Made by a program: the position numbers and the translations under genes. 12,399 nucleotides of DNA, from contig CAMLGP010000025.1 of assembly GCA_946479535.1 (NCBI GenBank), positions 1 through 12,399 of the forward strand. Reading direction: 5' to 3'. Shown here piece after piece: positions 5,925 through 12,399 of the stretch; the stretch's first letter is position 1; every line of letters starts with the position of its first letter. The notes beneath the pieces are model-generated. The model was not told the DNA's origin, ran no database searches, and saw only the letters and a program-made list of their open reading frames with translations. Source of the stretch: an uncultured Bacteroidota bacterium. GTDB lineage: Bacteria > Bacteroidota > Bacteroidia > Chitinophagales > Chitinophagaceae.

Positions 5925-6980
5925 CTAAAGCAGTTTCCGGTACACTTCAAGGTATTCCTGCACGGCCCGGTTCCAGTTAAATGAGTCAGCATGTTGCCGG
6001 ATGTCAGCCATTCGCTGATTGTTGATATAATCATTCATGCCTTTTTCAAACACTTCCTTCATTGCCTCCGGATCAAAACTGTCAAAATAATAGGCCTTAT
6101 CCCCTCCTATTTCCGGGAGACTGGTAGCACGGGAAATAAAAACTGGTTTACCAAAATGCATGGCTTCCAACACTGGCAGTCCAAATCCCTCAGCTTTGCT
6201 GGGAAAACAGAAAGCAAGACAGTGCTGGTAATACCAGAATTTCTCTTCGTTAGAAACCGGTCCAACCAAATGCACACGGTCAGCTACACCAAGCCGTTTG
6301 GCTTCGCCGATTATCTTTTCCACGTAATCGAAATTTTTCATGCCCGCAAGCACCAGGTCATAATCATTATTTACCAGCAGGGCCGGCAATACATGAAAGT
6401 TCTTCCTTGAATGAAGCTGCCCTATTGAAAAAAGAAAAGGCCGTAACGGTCTTTGCTTTGGTTCGTGAAAATGATGATCATCCAATGGAACATTGCATCC
6501 ATTATAAATGATCCTGTAGGGCTTATTATGGAGGTCCATGTGCTGGGCAGCCTGCTGCCGTGCAAATTCGGATATGAAGGTCAGGTAATCAGCCCGTCTT
6601 ACTTTTTCCTGGGTCAACCGCAAATACCGACGGCGGCCTGCCGCACTGAATTCATCCTGGTCAAGAAAGTTGAGATCATGAATGGTAAGGATAGTCCTGG
6701 TCCGGCTGTTAAATGGCCGGTACCAGGAGATGGTGGTGGCCACATGCCAGAGATCGTATTTTCCCGTTCCAAATCGGTAAAATTTGTCGCGGCTGCGTTG
6801 CACGGCGTATTTTACATTCTCGCCAAATAATCCGATCTTTTTTTTGGGAACATAAAGGGTCAATTCCATGTCCTCTGGCGGATTGGCCGCCATGTGAAAC
6901 CCCATCTGGTAACAATAATGATACAGGCCGTTATAACTATTTCCACCCAGTTTGTAAAGGTCTACCAGAGCCTTCTTCAT
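5925..6980 (-). CDS. GT4-family glycosyltransferase
   Basis: This GT-B-fold retaining glycosyltransferase has 351 residues, the usual family length. The N-terminal acceptor domain has a Gly-Gly-Asn-Ser loop (12-15) and TILTIHDLNFLDQDEF (96-111), with the HDLN His-Asp common to GT4 enzymes. The C-terminal donor domain begins at FLFSIGQLHSRKN (182-194), which holds the Gly and the Arg-Lys that bind the nucleotide diphosphate. It continues through LVLAGMKNF (209-217) to the EX7E motif, E264 and E272, in AEGFGLPVLEAM (263-274). No membrane segment is present, so it is cytoplasmic or peripheral. It is first in a minus-strand cassette with a methyltransferase and a second glycosyltransferase, and divergent from an ABC exporter, which suggests a surface glycan. 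The substrate is unknown. Confidence 0.92.
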   Translation of the reverse strand: MKKALVDLYKLGGNSYNGLYHYCYQMGFHMAANPPEDMELTLYVPKKKIGLFGENVKYAVQRSRDKFYRFGTGKYDLWHVATTISWYRPFNSRTRTILTIHDLNFLDQDEFSAAGRRRYLRLTQEKVRRADYLTFISEFARQQAAQHMDLHNKPYRIIYNGCNVPLDDHHFHEPKQRPLRPFLFSIGQLHSRKNFHVLPALLVNNDYDLVLAGMKNFDYVEKIIGEAKRLGVADRVHLVGPVSNEEKFWYYQHCLAFCFPSKAEGFGLPVLEAMHFGKPVFISRATSLPEIGGDKAYYFDSFDPEAMKEVFEKGMNDYINNQRMADIRQHADSFNWNRAVQEYLEVYRKLL

Positions 6981-7038
6981 AATAGCAAAATAGGACTTAA
7001 TTAGTGATCTGCCACTAAGTTGTGGATTTTTTACGAAC

Positions 7039-7069
7039 TTGTACGCTATTTGGTTGTTGAATATCTTTT
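7039..7069 (+). promoter_or_regulatory. Promoter candidate for the ABC exporter
   Basis: TTG at 7039-7041 is followed after 20 bases by TATCTTTT (7062-7069), one base from the Bacteroidota -7 consensus TAnnTTTG. This gives a start near 7076 and a leader of about 12 bases before ATG 7088. The 107-bp gap must also hold the divergent promoter of the glycosyltransferase cassette, for which only an imperfect TATTTTG close to the start codon is visible. Confidence 0.35.
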
Positions 7070-7087
7070 TATTATTTGCAATAACGC

Positions 7088-8920
7088 ATGAAAATTCTGT
7101 TTCAATACCTGAAGCCCTATAAGTGGCTGGTAATTTTGACGCTGGTGCTGGCGGGAATTAATATTGGTTTCTCTTTGGTTGACCCAATCATATTTGGAAA
7201 GTTGGTAGACCTGGGGAACTATCACCGGTCTTCTACTACAATGACATGGTCAGATTTCTGTTATATTAATGGCTGGCGTGAGATGGCCAAGCCTGGCAAA
7301 ACAGGCGCATTCGAAAACATCAGATTATATGGTGTGGCCTGGCTTTTACTGGCTTCCATAACTGTTGCCATGATCAGCCGGATTGCCAAGGCCTTCCAGG
7401 ATTATACTTTAAATCTGATCACACAGAAATTCGGGGCCAAAGTATTTACTGATGGATTGCAGCACGCTATGAGGCTGCCCTATCATGAATTTGAAGATGC
7501 CAGAAGCGGGGAAACACTTGGCATTCTTCAGAAAGTGCGCATTGATACTGAAAAATTCATCAGCACTTTTATCAATGTGCTGTTTCCCGTAATTGTGGGA
7601 ATTATTTTCGTTGCAGTGTATGCTTCGGCTATAGACTGGAGACTTCCCATTGTTTATTTTGGCGGGATCTTCCTGCTCACTATCATCTCCAACCTGCTAA
7701 GCAAAAAAGTCAAGACCATTCAGAGAAATATTGTTTCTCAAACCACAGCACTTGCCGGAGCTACCACTGAATCACTGAGGAATATTGAACTGGTAAAAAG
7801 TCTTGGCCTGACCAGGCAGGAAGTAAGTCGTTTAAATAAAAACACATTCAAGATCCTCGGACTGGAATTAACCAAAGTAAAACGAATTCGCAGTGTCAGC
7901 TTTGTACAGGGAACTTTTGTCAATACATTAAGACAGATCATCCTTTTCCTTTTAATGTTACTGGTATTCAATGGACAGTTACGCCCGGGTGAAATTGTTA
8001 CCATGCAGATCTTCTCCTTCTTTGTATTCGGTCCGCTACAGGAGATTGGCAATATCATTCTGTCTTACCGTGAGGCACAGGCTTCATTAGAGAACTTCCA
8101 GACATTGATGGTAAAAGAGCCTGAAGCAAAACCAGCAAACCCTGGTCACCTGGGTGAAATAAAGACACTGGAATTTGATCATGTAGGATTCAAACATCGT
8201 ACGGCAACACACCGTGCCATTGAAAATATCAGCTTCACTGTTCGCAAAGGAGAAACTATAGCGTTTGTTGGTCCTTCCGGAGCCGGTAAAACTACCCTGA
8301 TGAAATTGCTGGTTGGTCTTTACCGGCCACAGCTTGGCAAGATCCTTTACAATGGAATTGATGAAAACAATATCGATTTTGATGATCTGCGTAACCAGAT
8401 TGGATTTGTAACGCAGGACACTCAATTGTTTTCAGGAACCATTCGTGAAAACCTGACTTTTGTGAATCCAGCCGCCTCTGATGCCGAAGTGCAGGATGTA
8501 TTGCAGAAAGCCAGTTGTCAAAATTTGCTGGCAAGGGCGGAGAAAGGTTTGGACACAACCATTGGTGAAGGTGGTCTGAAATTATCAGGAGGAGAAAAGC
8601 AGCGGCTTTCTATTGCACGCGCACTTCTCCGTAAACCAAAATTATTATTGTTTGATGAAGCTACTTCTGCTCTGGATTCCCTCACAGAAGAGGAGATTTC
8701 AGATACTATCCGCAGTATTTCAATGGAAGGCAACCAGATCACCATTTTGATTGCTCACCGCCTCTCCACTGTGATGCATGCAGACAGGATCTATGTGCTG
8801 GAAAAGGGAGATATTGTTGAAACTGGCAATCACGATAAATTATTGGAGGAAAAAGGGTTGTACTATGCTATGTGGCGTCAGCAGATAGGTGAAAGAAAAA
8901 ACAAATTGCTTACCGCATAA
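7088..8920 (+). CDS. MsbA-type ABC exporter (permease-ATPase half-transporter)
   Basis: This full-length 610-residue half-transporter of the lipid/drug/peptide exporter class would work as a homodimer in the inner membrane. The transmembrane domain covers about residues 14-330, with helices near 14-31, 82-99, 163-181, 187-203, 282-297 and 304-325. The loop between helices 1 and 2 is long (about 40-80). The ATPase domain has Walker A GPSGAGKT (395-402), Q-loop Q443, signature LSGGEKQR (499-506), Walker B LLLFDE with catalytic E524, D-loop SALD (527-530) and switch H557 in IAHRLST. All catalytic residues are intact. Position beside a glycosyltransferase-methyltransferase cassette favours flipping of a lipid-linked glycan, but a multidrug or peptide substrate is equally compatible with the sequence. 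A rhodanese gene follows 4 bp after the stop. Confidence 0.93.
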   Translation: MKILFQYLKPYKWLVILTLVLAGINIGFSLVDPIIFGKLVDLGNYHRSSTTMTWSDFCYINGWREMAKPGKTGAFENIRLYGVAWLLLASITVAMISRIAKAFQDYTLNLITQKFGAKVFTDGLQHAMRLPYHEFEDARSGETLGILQKVRIDTEKFISTFINVLFPVIVGIIFVAVYASAIDWRLPIVYFGGIFLLTIISNLLSKKVKTIQRNIVSQTTALAGATTESLRNIELVKSLGLTRQEVSRLNKNTFKILGLELTKVKRIRSVSFVQGTFVNTLRQIILFLLMLLVFNGQLRPGEIVTMQIFSFFVFGPLQEIGNIILSYREAQASLENFQTLMVKEPEAKPANPGHLGEIKTLEFDHVGFKHRTATHRAIENISFTVRKGETIAFVGPSGAGKTTLMKLLVGLYRPQLGKILYNGIDENNIDFDDLRNQIGFVTQDTQLFSGTIRENLTFVNPAASDAEVQDVLQKASCQNLLARAEKGLDTTIGEGGLKLSGGEKQRLSIARALLRKPKLLLFDEATSALDSLTEEEISDTIRSISMEGNQITILIAHRLSTVMHADRIYVLEKGDIVETGNHDKLLEEKGLYYAMWRQQIGERKNKLLTA

Positions 8921-8924
8921 CACC

Positions 8925-9236
8925 ATGGGCCTATTTTCATTCTTATTTGCAGGCGCCAACAACTTAAGAGAGGCGCTGATGCAGGATGCCGTTATTATTG
9001 ACGTTAGACCTCCTTATCAATATGACCAGGGAAAGGTACCCGGTTCCCTGAATATTCCCATTGAGCAGATCACTAAAAATGCAGGCTATATAAAACGATT
9101 GGGCAAACCCATCATATTTTGTGGCAACGGGTCGGAAAGCGCAACTGCCCGGAGAATTCTCCAGCAATATGGCCTTAAAGAAGTTTACAATGGAGGAAGC
9201 TGGCAACGCGTATTAAGGCTAAAAAATTCTCTTTAA
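8925..9236 (+). CDS. Single-domain rhodanese-like protein
   Basis: This 103-residue sulfurtransferase-type protein resembles PspE and GlpE. Conserved pieces are VIIDVRPPYQYDQGKVPG (23-40, with D26 and R28), SLNIP (41-45), then the active-site strand and loop PIIFCGNGSES (62-72) with catalytic C66 and typical small residues, and finally GLKEVYNGGSW (83-93), the usual end of the fold. The loop is CGNGSES where the family usually has CxxGxRS, so the Arg that cradles the persulfide is replaced by Glu. ATG 8925 is preferred over an upstream ATG at 8889, which lies inside the ABC gene. The first ten residues are hydrophobic but too short for a membrane anchor with certainty. It lies 4 bp after the ABC exporter stop and is probably co-translated. 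It ends 9 bp from the stop of a convergent lipoprotein gene. Confidence 0.88.
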   Translation: MGLFSFLFAGANNLREALMQDAVIIDVRPPYQYDQGKVPGSLNIPIEQITKNAGYIKRLGKPIIFCGNGSESATARRILQQYGLKEVYNGGSWQRVLRLKNSL

Positions 9237-9245
9237 TCCCATTGT

Positions 9246-9674
9246 TCAGGGGTTTACTTTCACTTTTACAGATTTGGTGCTTTCGTTGAAGCCATGGTCT
9301 TCAAACTTCACCGTTATACTATAGCCAGTAGTTTTTGTTACAGAAGGAGTCCAGTTTAGTGAATAATTATAGGATGATAATCCATGAATTTCATACACCT
9401 GGTCCTTTACTGTGTTGCCAGTTCCCTCCTCTTTAATAGTAACGCTACCCTGGTAAAGACTGTTATCTGTAATTTTTCCGGTAATGCTAACTGTTGTACC
9501 TGATTGGAATTCCTGGTCTGGGGTTGGAGTAGTGATCTCAATTACCGGATAGGTGGAGTCACTAAAATCAATCACGTGATTGGGATCAGTTTCCTGTCCG
9601 TAGCCTCCACTTGAACAATGAGTAAAAAGCAGGCTCACTAACACAATCCATAATATTCCTCCAAACCACTTCAT
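9246..9674 (-). CDS. Small lipoprotein with Ig-like domain (DUF4625-like)
   Basis: This 142-residue exported protein has a hydrophobic signal (5-17) and a probable acylated C20 in FTHCSSGG. The residue before the Cys is His, where Gly, Ala or Ser is usual, so the lipobox is not canonical. A polar linker leads to one beta-sandwich of about 100 residues (43-142), with PVIEITTPTPDQEF (43-56) and TVSITGKITDNS (61-72), ending in a strand SVKVKVNP. This strand pattern is that of bacterial Ig-like modules, and the TPTPDQEF-type opening resembles DUF4625 proteins of Bacteroidota. It probably sits in the periplasm or on the outer membrane as a binding or scaffold module. It is the third minus-strand gene after the TonB receptor and DUF2721 genes, but the 141-bp gap and its own -7 box suggest separate transcription. 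Confidence 0.75.
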   Translation of the reverse strand: MKWFGGILWIVLVSLLFTHCSSGGYGQETDPNHVIDFSDSTYPVIEITTPTPDQEFQSGTTVSITGKITDNSLYQGSVTIKEEGTGNTVKDQVYEIHGLSSYNYSLNWTPSVTKTTGYSITVKFEDHGFNESTKSVKVKVNP

Positions 9675-9678
9675 ATTA

Positions 9679-9809
9679 TAAATTCAAAAGTCAAAATTAA
9701 TAATTAAAAAGAGGACCTTCTATTACAGTTGAATTTTAGAATTAATGAGGGAAAATCTCTTTTGAACGAAACCGCAATTTTAACTTTTGACTTTTTACTT
9801 TTGAATTTA
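9679..9809. repeat. AT-rich inverted repeat spanning an intergenic gap
   Basis: TAAATTCAAAAGT (9679-9691) and ACTTTTGAATTTA (9797-9809) are perfect 13-bp inverted arms 105 bases apart. The right arm sits 6 bases past the stop of the DUF2721 gene and the left arm 4 bases before the start of the lipoprotein gene. ACTTTTGA also occurs at 9783-9790, 14 bases from its copy in the right arm, so the arms can pair in more than one register. Confidence 0.6.
9692..9699 (-). promoter_or_regulatory. -7 box before the Ig-like lipoprotein
   Basis: On the minus strand this reads TAATTTTG, a perfect TAnnTTTG. It ends 17 bases before the ATG at 9674. No TTG is found 19-21 bases upstream, so only half of the promoter is supported. 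The box directly abuts the left arm of the inverted repeat. Confidence 0.25.
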
Positions 9810-9815
9810 GTACAA

Positions 9816-10274
9816 CTATTGTTCTTTTCCCTTTTCCTCTTTGCCTTTTCCCCACAGATCAGAGAAGAAATTGGATTTTTCCAGTTCTTCCATATCACTT
9901 AGCTCCCATTCCAGTGCTTTGGTGCTCTGTGATATCTCAAAAATTGACAGGATCAGGGAAACCAGCAGACTTAACAAACTAATGGCGAAAACATATTTAA
10001 CTATCTGCGTCCACTGCTGGTAAACTCCATACATTGTGATCACGCAACACAGGAAACTCAGCACACCCAGGCCCTGCATCTGCCTCACCAGGTTGATCCT
10101 GACCCGCAGTATCCTGATCTGCTTCACCAACAGGTGATTTTTCTCACCCCTCATATATTCATCGTGTAATTTCCTGATCAGGTTGGCCAGCGCAAGATAC
10201 CGGTTGGTATAGGCCAGTAACAAAAGACTGATGGCAGGAAACAATAAGGCAGGTGTGTTGAAGGTAATTTCCAT
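9816..10274 (-). CDS. DUF2721 family membrane protein
   Basis: This 152-residue inner-membrane protein of unknown function has three likely helices at about 9-26, 66-86 and 91-113. The opening TPALLFPAISLLLLAYTNRY (7-26) followed by LALANLIRKLH (27-37) matches the DUF2721 pattern, where a helix with an N-terminal Pro is followed by an Arg-rich amphipathic stretch. The region 45-65 is strongly basic and probably cytoplasmic. The C-terminus (123-152) is highly charged, acidic then Lys/Glu-rich. It lies between a TonB-dependent receptor and a small lipoprotein on the same strand, but is separated from the receptor by 143 bp that hold an inverted-repeat element. A TACATTTG box (10279-10286) lies only 4 bases before its ATG. 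Confidence 0.85.
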   Translation of the reverse strand: MEITFNTPALLFPAISLLLLAYTNRYLALANLIRKLHDEYMRGEKNHLLVKQIRILRVRINLVRQMQGLGVLSFLCCVITMYGVYQQWTQIVKYVFAISLLSLLVSLILSIFEISQSTKALEWELSDMEELEKSNFFSDLWGKGKEEKGKEQ

Positions 10275-10278
10275 GCTT

Positions 10279-10286
10279 CAAATGTA
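10279..10286 (-). promoter_or_regulatory. -7 box directly before the DUF2721 gene
   Basis: The minus strand reads TACATTTG, a perfect TAnnTTTG, with only AAGC between it and the ATG at 10274. If used, transcription would begin at or next to the start codon, giving a leaderless message. There is no TTG 19-21 bases upstream, so it may be chance. Confidence 0.25.
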
Positions 10287-10303
10287 CGGATTCGGGTGTG
10301 AGA

Positions 10304-10421
10304 GTTTAAGAGGTTCAAAAGGTCTAAGAGATTTAAGAGGTTCAGGGTTTAAAAAATCGGAAGAATCCAATTCAATAATGCCTAAACCTTTTCAACCTCT
10401 TAAACCTCTTAAATTTCTTAG
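10304..10421. repeat. Interlocked inverted repeats built from TTTAAGAGGTT
   Basis: TTTAAGAGGTT occurs exactly four times: forward at 10305-10315 and 10332-10342, and inverted at 10394-10404 and 10403-10413. Longer pairings exist: 10304-10326 matches the complement of 10383-10405 at 21 of 23 positions, and 10324-10342 matches that of 10403-10421 at 18 of 19. The two pairings cross, so they exclude each other as simple hairpins; a nested pairing of the 11-mers is also possible. The right arm includes the TonB receptor stop codon. It may end the receptor transcript or be a mobile-type short repeat. Confidence 0.7.
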
Positions 10422-12399
10422 AACTCAATCGGCACATTTAGCTTAATCGAAAAATTCCGGCCCATATTAAATACACCCATCCGGCCAGTAACAGGATCTT
10501 CGGGTGCATATTTGAGCCTGCTAAGATGATTCTGATAAGCCACATTGGTTATATTATTGGCGCCGATCAATAAGGTAGCAAGCGTTTTACTTTTACGCCT
10601 TATATCAGTGCCGATGCCCATATTGAAAAGACTATAACCCGGAGTTTTTGTTTCGGTATTATACCCTGTAAATGGATGATCCTGGGCAAATGTATTCTCC
10701 AGTTCAGCCTTTATAAATACATTGCGGAAAGTCTTTGCCTTCTTTAGCAGATCAACCTTAATTTCATTGACCAGTTTTGCGGCAGGAATGAAAGGAAGGT
10801 TTTTACTCCCATCCTGCTCATTGCTCAATTCTCCGCGCACCCAGGAAAAGGTATTTTCAATATGAAGCCAATCCAGGGGATGCGGATGGAAATCAACATT
10901 CATTTCCATCCCATAAAGGCGTGCATTGTCCTGACTAAAACGAAAGGCAAAGAACTGATTAGTTCCATCTGTAATAATTGAATCCCCGCCTGCAGCAGCA
11001 ATGAGTTTCCGGTAGTAAATAAAATTCCGGATAGGATTATAAAATATATTGGCATTAATGGAAACATGTTCGCCGGCAACTTCAATACCAGCGTCTGTCT
11101 GAAAACTGGTCTCTGATCTTAAAGATTGTTCACCATATTCATAGCGATTGGTTCCTTCATGAGCACCATTACTGGCCAACTCCGGAATGCCTGGCGCTCT
11201 GAATCCACGGGCAAGATTTAATTTAAGGGTCACTACTTTGCTGGCCTCCCAGGCCAATCCCGCACTTCCAGAAATATTAGAAAAATCCTTCCTGAAACCG
11301 GGGAACTTGATGTCAGATCCATCTATTAACTGCCTGGAATCGATTGAGCGGTTATCGAATCTGATTCCACCACTCAGCGTGACCGGGTCAATTCTTTTTT
11401 GCGTGTACACAAATCCACCGATATCAAAGAAAGAATATTCCGGGATCAGCTGTTCGTCTCCTTTATTCTTATTGGATTGTTCCATTCCATTTACACCGAT
11501 AGTTGTTTTCCAGTTATTTTTTTCTGCTAAATGATACTGGAGATTATAATTGAATGTTCCCAGATCAAAATACAGGCTTTTCTCATCGGGTGCCAGCACA
11601 TTACCGAACTCCTGCCGGAGGTTACGCTGATACCCAAGCACCAGCGTGATCCTGTCTTTTCCTAAACGGAAGCTGTTATCGATCGCCGTTTTAAAATGCC
11701 GTATTCTTTGCCTGGGAATTAATGGATCAGTACTTGTAAAATCCTCATGTGTGGGAATCGCATCTTCTATTACTCCTCCGTTATCGATCTGCTTTACAAA
11801 CAGGCCCGTTGCAGGATCACGTTCTCCTTCAATAAGACCGAGGCGTTGATCAAAGCGGGTAACATACAAATGCGAATAACCCCAATTTTTATTCAGTCCA
11901 ATATATCCACCAAAATCCTTTTCATTGAATTTGGAATTGAATACATAACCGTCATATTTATTACGGTAGTCTGCTGCCGCTTTATAGGAACCATTCAATC
12001 CCCAGATAAATCCTTTCTGGTTTCCATCAATGGCGGCGTGAAGATTTCGTTGCCGGTTATTGGTAAAATAACTGCTGGCAATATTTCCTTTCACCTGACC
12101 ATCCTGTGCAGGTGCAATGGAGATCACATTAACAACACCTGCCAGTGCATCACTCCCGTACATCAGGGAAGCGGGCCCTTTCAAAACTTCAATCTTCGAA
12201 ACATTCTGATCATCGATCTCGATACCATGCTCATCACCCCATTGTTGCCCTTCCTGCCGCACCCCATCATTCACCACCAATACACGGTTATAGCCCAATC
12301 CCCTGATAAATGGTTTTGAAATAGCCGGGCCCGTAGAAACCTGTGATACTCCGGGAACATGGGAAATATTATCAATGAGGTTGGTAGCAATATTCCTGA
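10418..12399 (-). CDS. TonB-dependent outer-membrane receptor, 5' end missing
   Basis: The frame is open to the right edge, so the signal peptide, any carboxypeptidase-like domain and the TonB box lie outside; 659 residues are visible. The plug domain is clear: LIDNISHVPGV (7-17), KPFIRGLGYNRVLVVNDGVR (28-47), QQWGDEHGIEID (50-61) and the hallmark KIEVLKGPASLMYGSDALAG (67-86). The rest forms a beta-barrel with many alternating aromatic strands and ends with the usual receptor tail: NNITNVAYQNHLSRLKY, then NMGRNFSIKLNVPIEF with a C-terminal Phe, as needed for outer-membrane insertion. It imports a scarce ligand using TonB energy; the QQWGDEHGIEID plug is seen in Bacteroidota receptors related to siderophore or metal uptake, but the ligand is not determinable here. 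No SusD partner follows; the next genes are DUF2721 and a lipoprotein. Confidence 0.93.
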   Translation of the reverse strand, partial: RNIATNLIDNISHVPGVSQVSTGPAISKPFIRGLGYNRVLVVNDGVRQEGQQWGDEHGIEIDDQNVSKIEVLKGPASLMYGSDALAGVVNVISIAPAQDGQVKGNIASSYFTNNRQRNLHAAIDGNQKGFIWGLNGSYKAAADYRNKYDGYVFNSKFNEKDFGGYIGLNKNWGYSHLYVTRFDQRLGLIEGERDPATGLFVKQIDNGGVIEDAIPTHEDFTSTDPLIPRQRIRHFKTAIDNSFRLGKDRITLVLGYQRNLRQEFGNVLAPDEKSLYFDLGTFNYNLQYHLAEKNNWKTTIGVNGMEQSNKNKGDEQLIPEYSFFDIGGFVYTQKRIDPVTLSGGIRFDNRSIDSRQLIDGSDIKFPGFRKDFSNISGSAGLAWEASKVVTLKLNLARGFRAPGIPELASNGAHEGTNRYEYGEQSLRSETSFQTDAGIEVAGEHVSINANIFYNPIRNFIYYRKLIAAAGGDSIITDGTNQFFAFRFSQDNARLYGMEMNVDFHPHPLDWLHIENTFSWVRGELSNEQDGSKNLPFIPAAKLVNEIKVDLLKKAKTFRNVFIKAELENTFAQDHPFTGYNTETKTPGYSLFNMGIGTDIRRKSKTLATLLIGANNITNVAYQNHLSRLKYAPEDPVTGRMGVFNMGRNFSIKLNVPIEF

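Noticed and set aside
5991..6830. Plus-strand frames of 125 and 139 codons within the glycosyltransferase gene
   Set aside because: They lie antisense to a gene whose GT4 motifs are unambiguous; these are shadows.
8889..8924. Upstream ATG for the rhodanese
   Set aside because: It lies inside the ABC exporter coding region, and the extra residues are a frame-shifted read of that gene; ATG 8925 fits the family start.
9704..9898. Minus-strand Lys-rich frame of 64 codons
   Set aside because: It overlaps the 3' part of the DUF2721 gene in another frame and runs through the AT-rich repeat; composition explains the Lys content.
12296..12298. TTG near the right edge as the receptor start codon
   Set aside because: The frame continues upstream through KPFIRG and LIDNISHVPGV, which are plug-domain sequence, so the true start lies beyond the window.
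11747..12319. Plus-strand frame of 190 codons antisense to the TonB receptor
   Set aside because: The opposite strand carries clear plug-domain motifs; the long antisense frame has no family features.

Overview
The window looks like the chromosome of a Bacteroidota bacterium, probably close to Chitinophagaceae. Four things point there: a SusC/FepA-type TonB-dependent receptor, a DUF2721 membrane protein of a type common in that phylum, promoter candidates of the form TTG-N19/20-TAnnTTT(G/T) in place of E. coli-type boxes, and the near absence of Shine-Dalgarno sequences. Codon use and base composition look broadly even across the genes. The far left (1-518) is different and holds no convincing complete gene.

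Layout, left to right. 1-518: edge of an unknown frame, a terminator-like hairpin and unassigned DNA. 519-1337 (-): a 272-residue protein of unknown function. 1338-1739: a divergent intergenic region containing a striking array of CCTGA motifs at an exact 11-bp period. 1740-2654 (+): a single-chain nucleotidyltransferase-HEPN (MNT-HEPN) protein. 2918-3892 and 3899-4210 (+): a tight two-gene unit made of a lipoprotein with a C-terminal ten-cysteine domain, whose motif layout resembles secreted phospholipase A2, and a three-helix membrane protein.

6980 down to 4218 (-): a compact three-gene glycan cassette (GT4 glycosyltransferase, SAM methyltransferase, GT-A glycosyltransferase). Across a 107-bp gap, a full-size MsbA-type ABC exporter (7088-8920, +) diverges from it, followed after 4 bp by a single-domain rhodanese. 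Together these look like assembly, methylation and export of a surface or lipid-linked glycan; this is inferred from context, because no substrate can be read from the sequence.

12399 down to 9246 (-): a TonB-dependent receptor whose N-terminus lies beyond the right edge, a DUF2721 membrane protein and a small Ig-like lipoprotein. The two gaps between these three genes are bracketed by inverted AT-rich repeats, and one gap holds four exact copies of an 11-mer, two in each orientation.

Most worth following up: the PLA2-like lipoprotein with its membrane partner, the 11-bp-phased array beside the MNT-HEPN gene, the missing HEPN RNase histidine, and the interlocking inverted repeats after the receptor gene.
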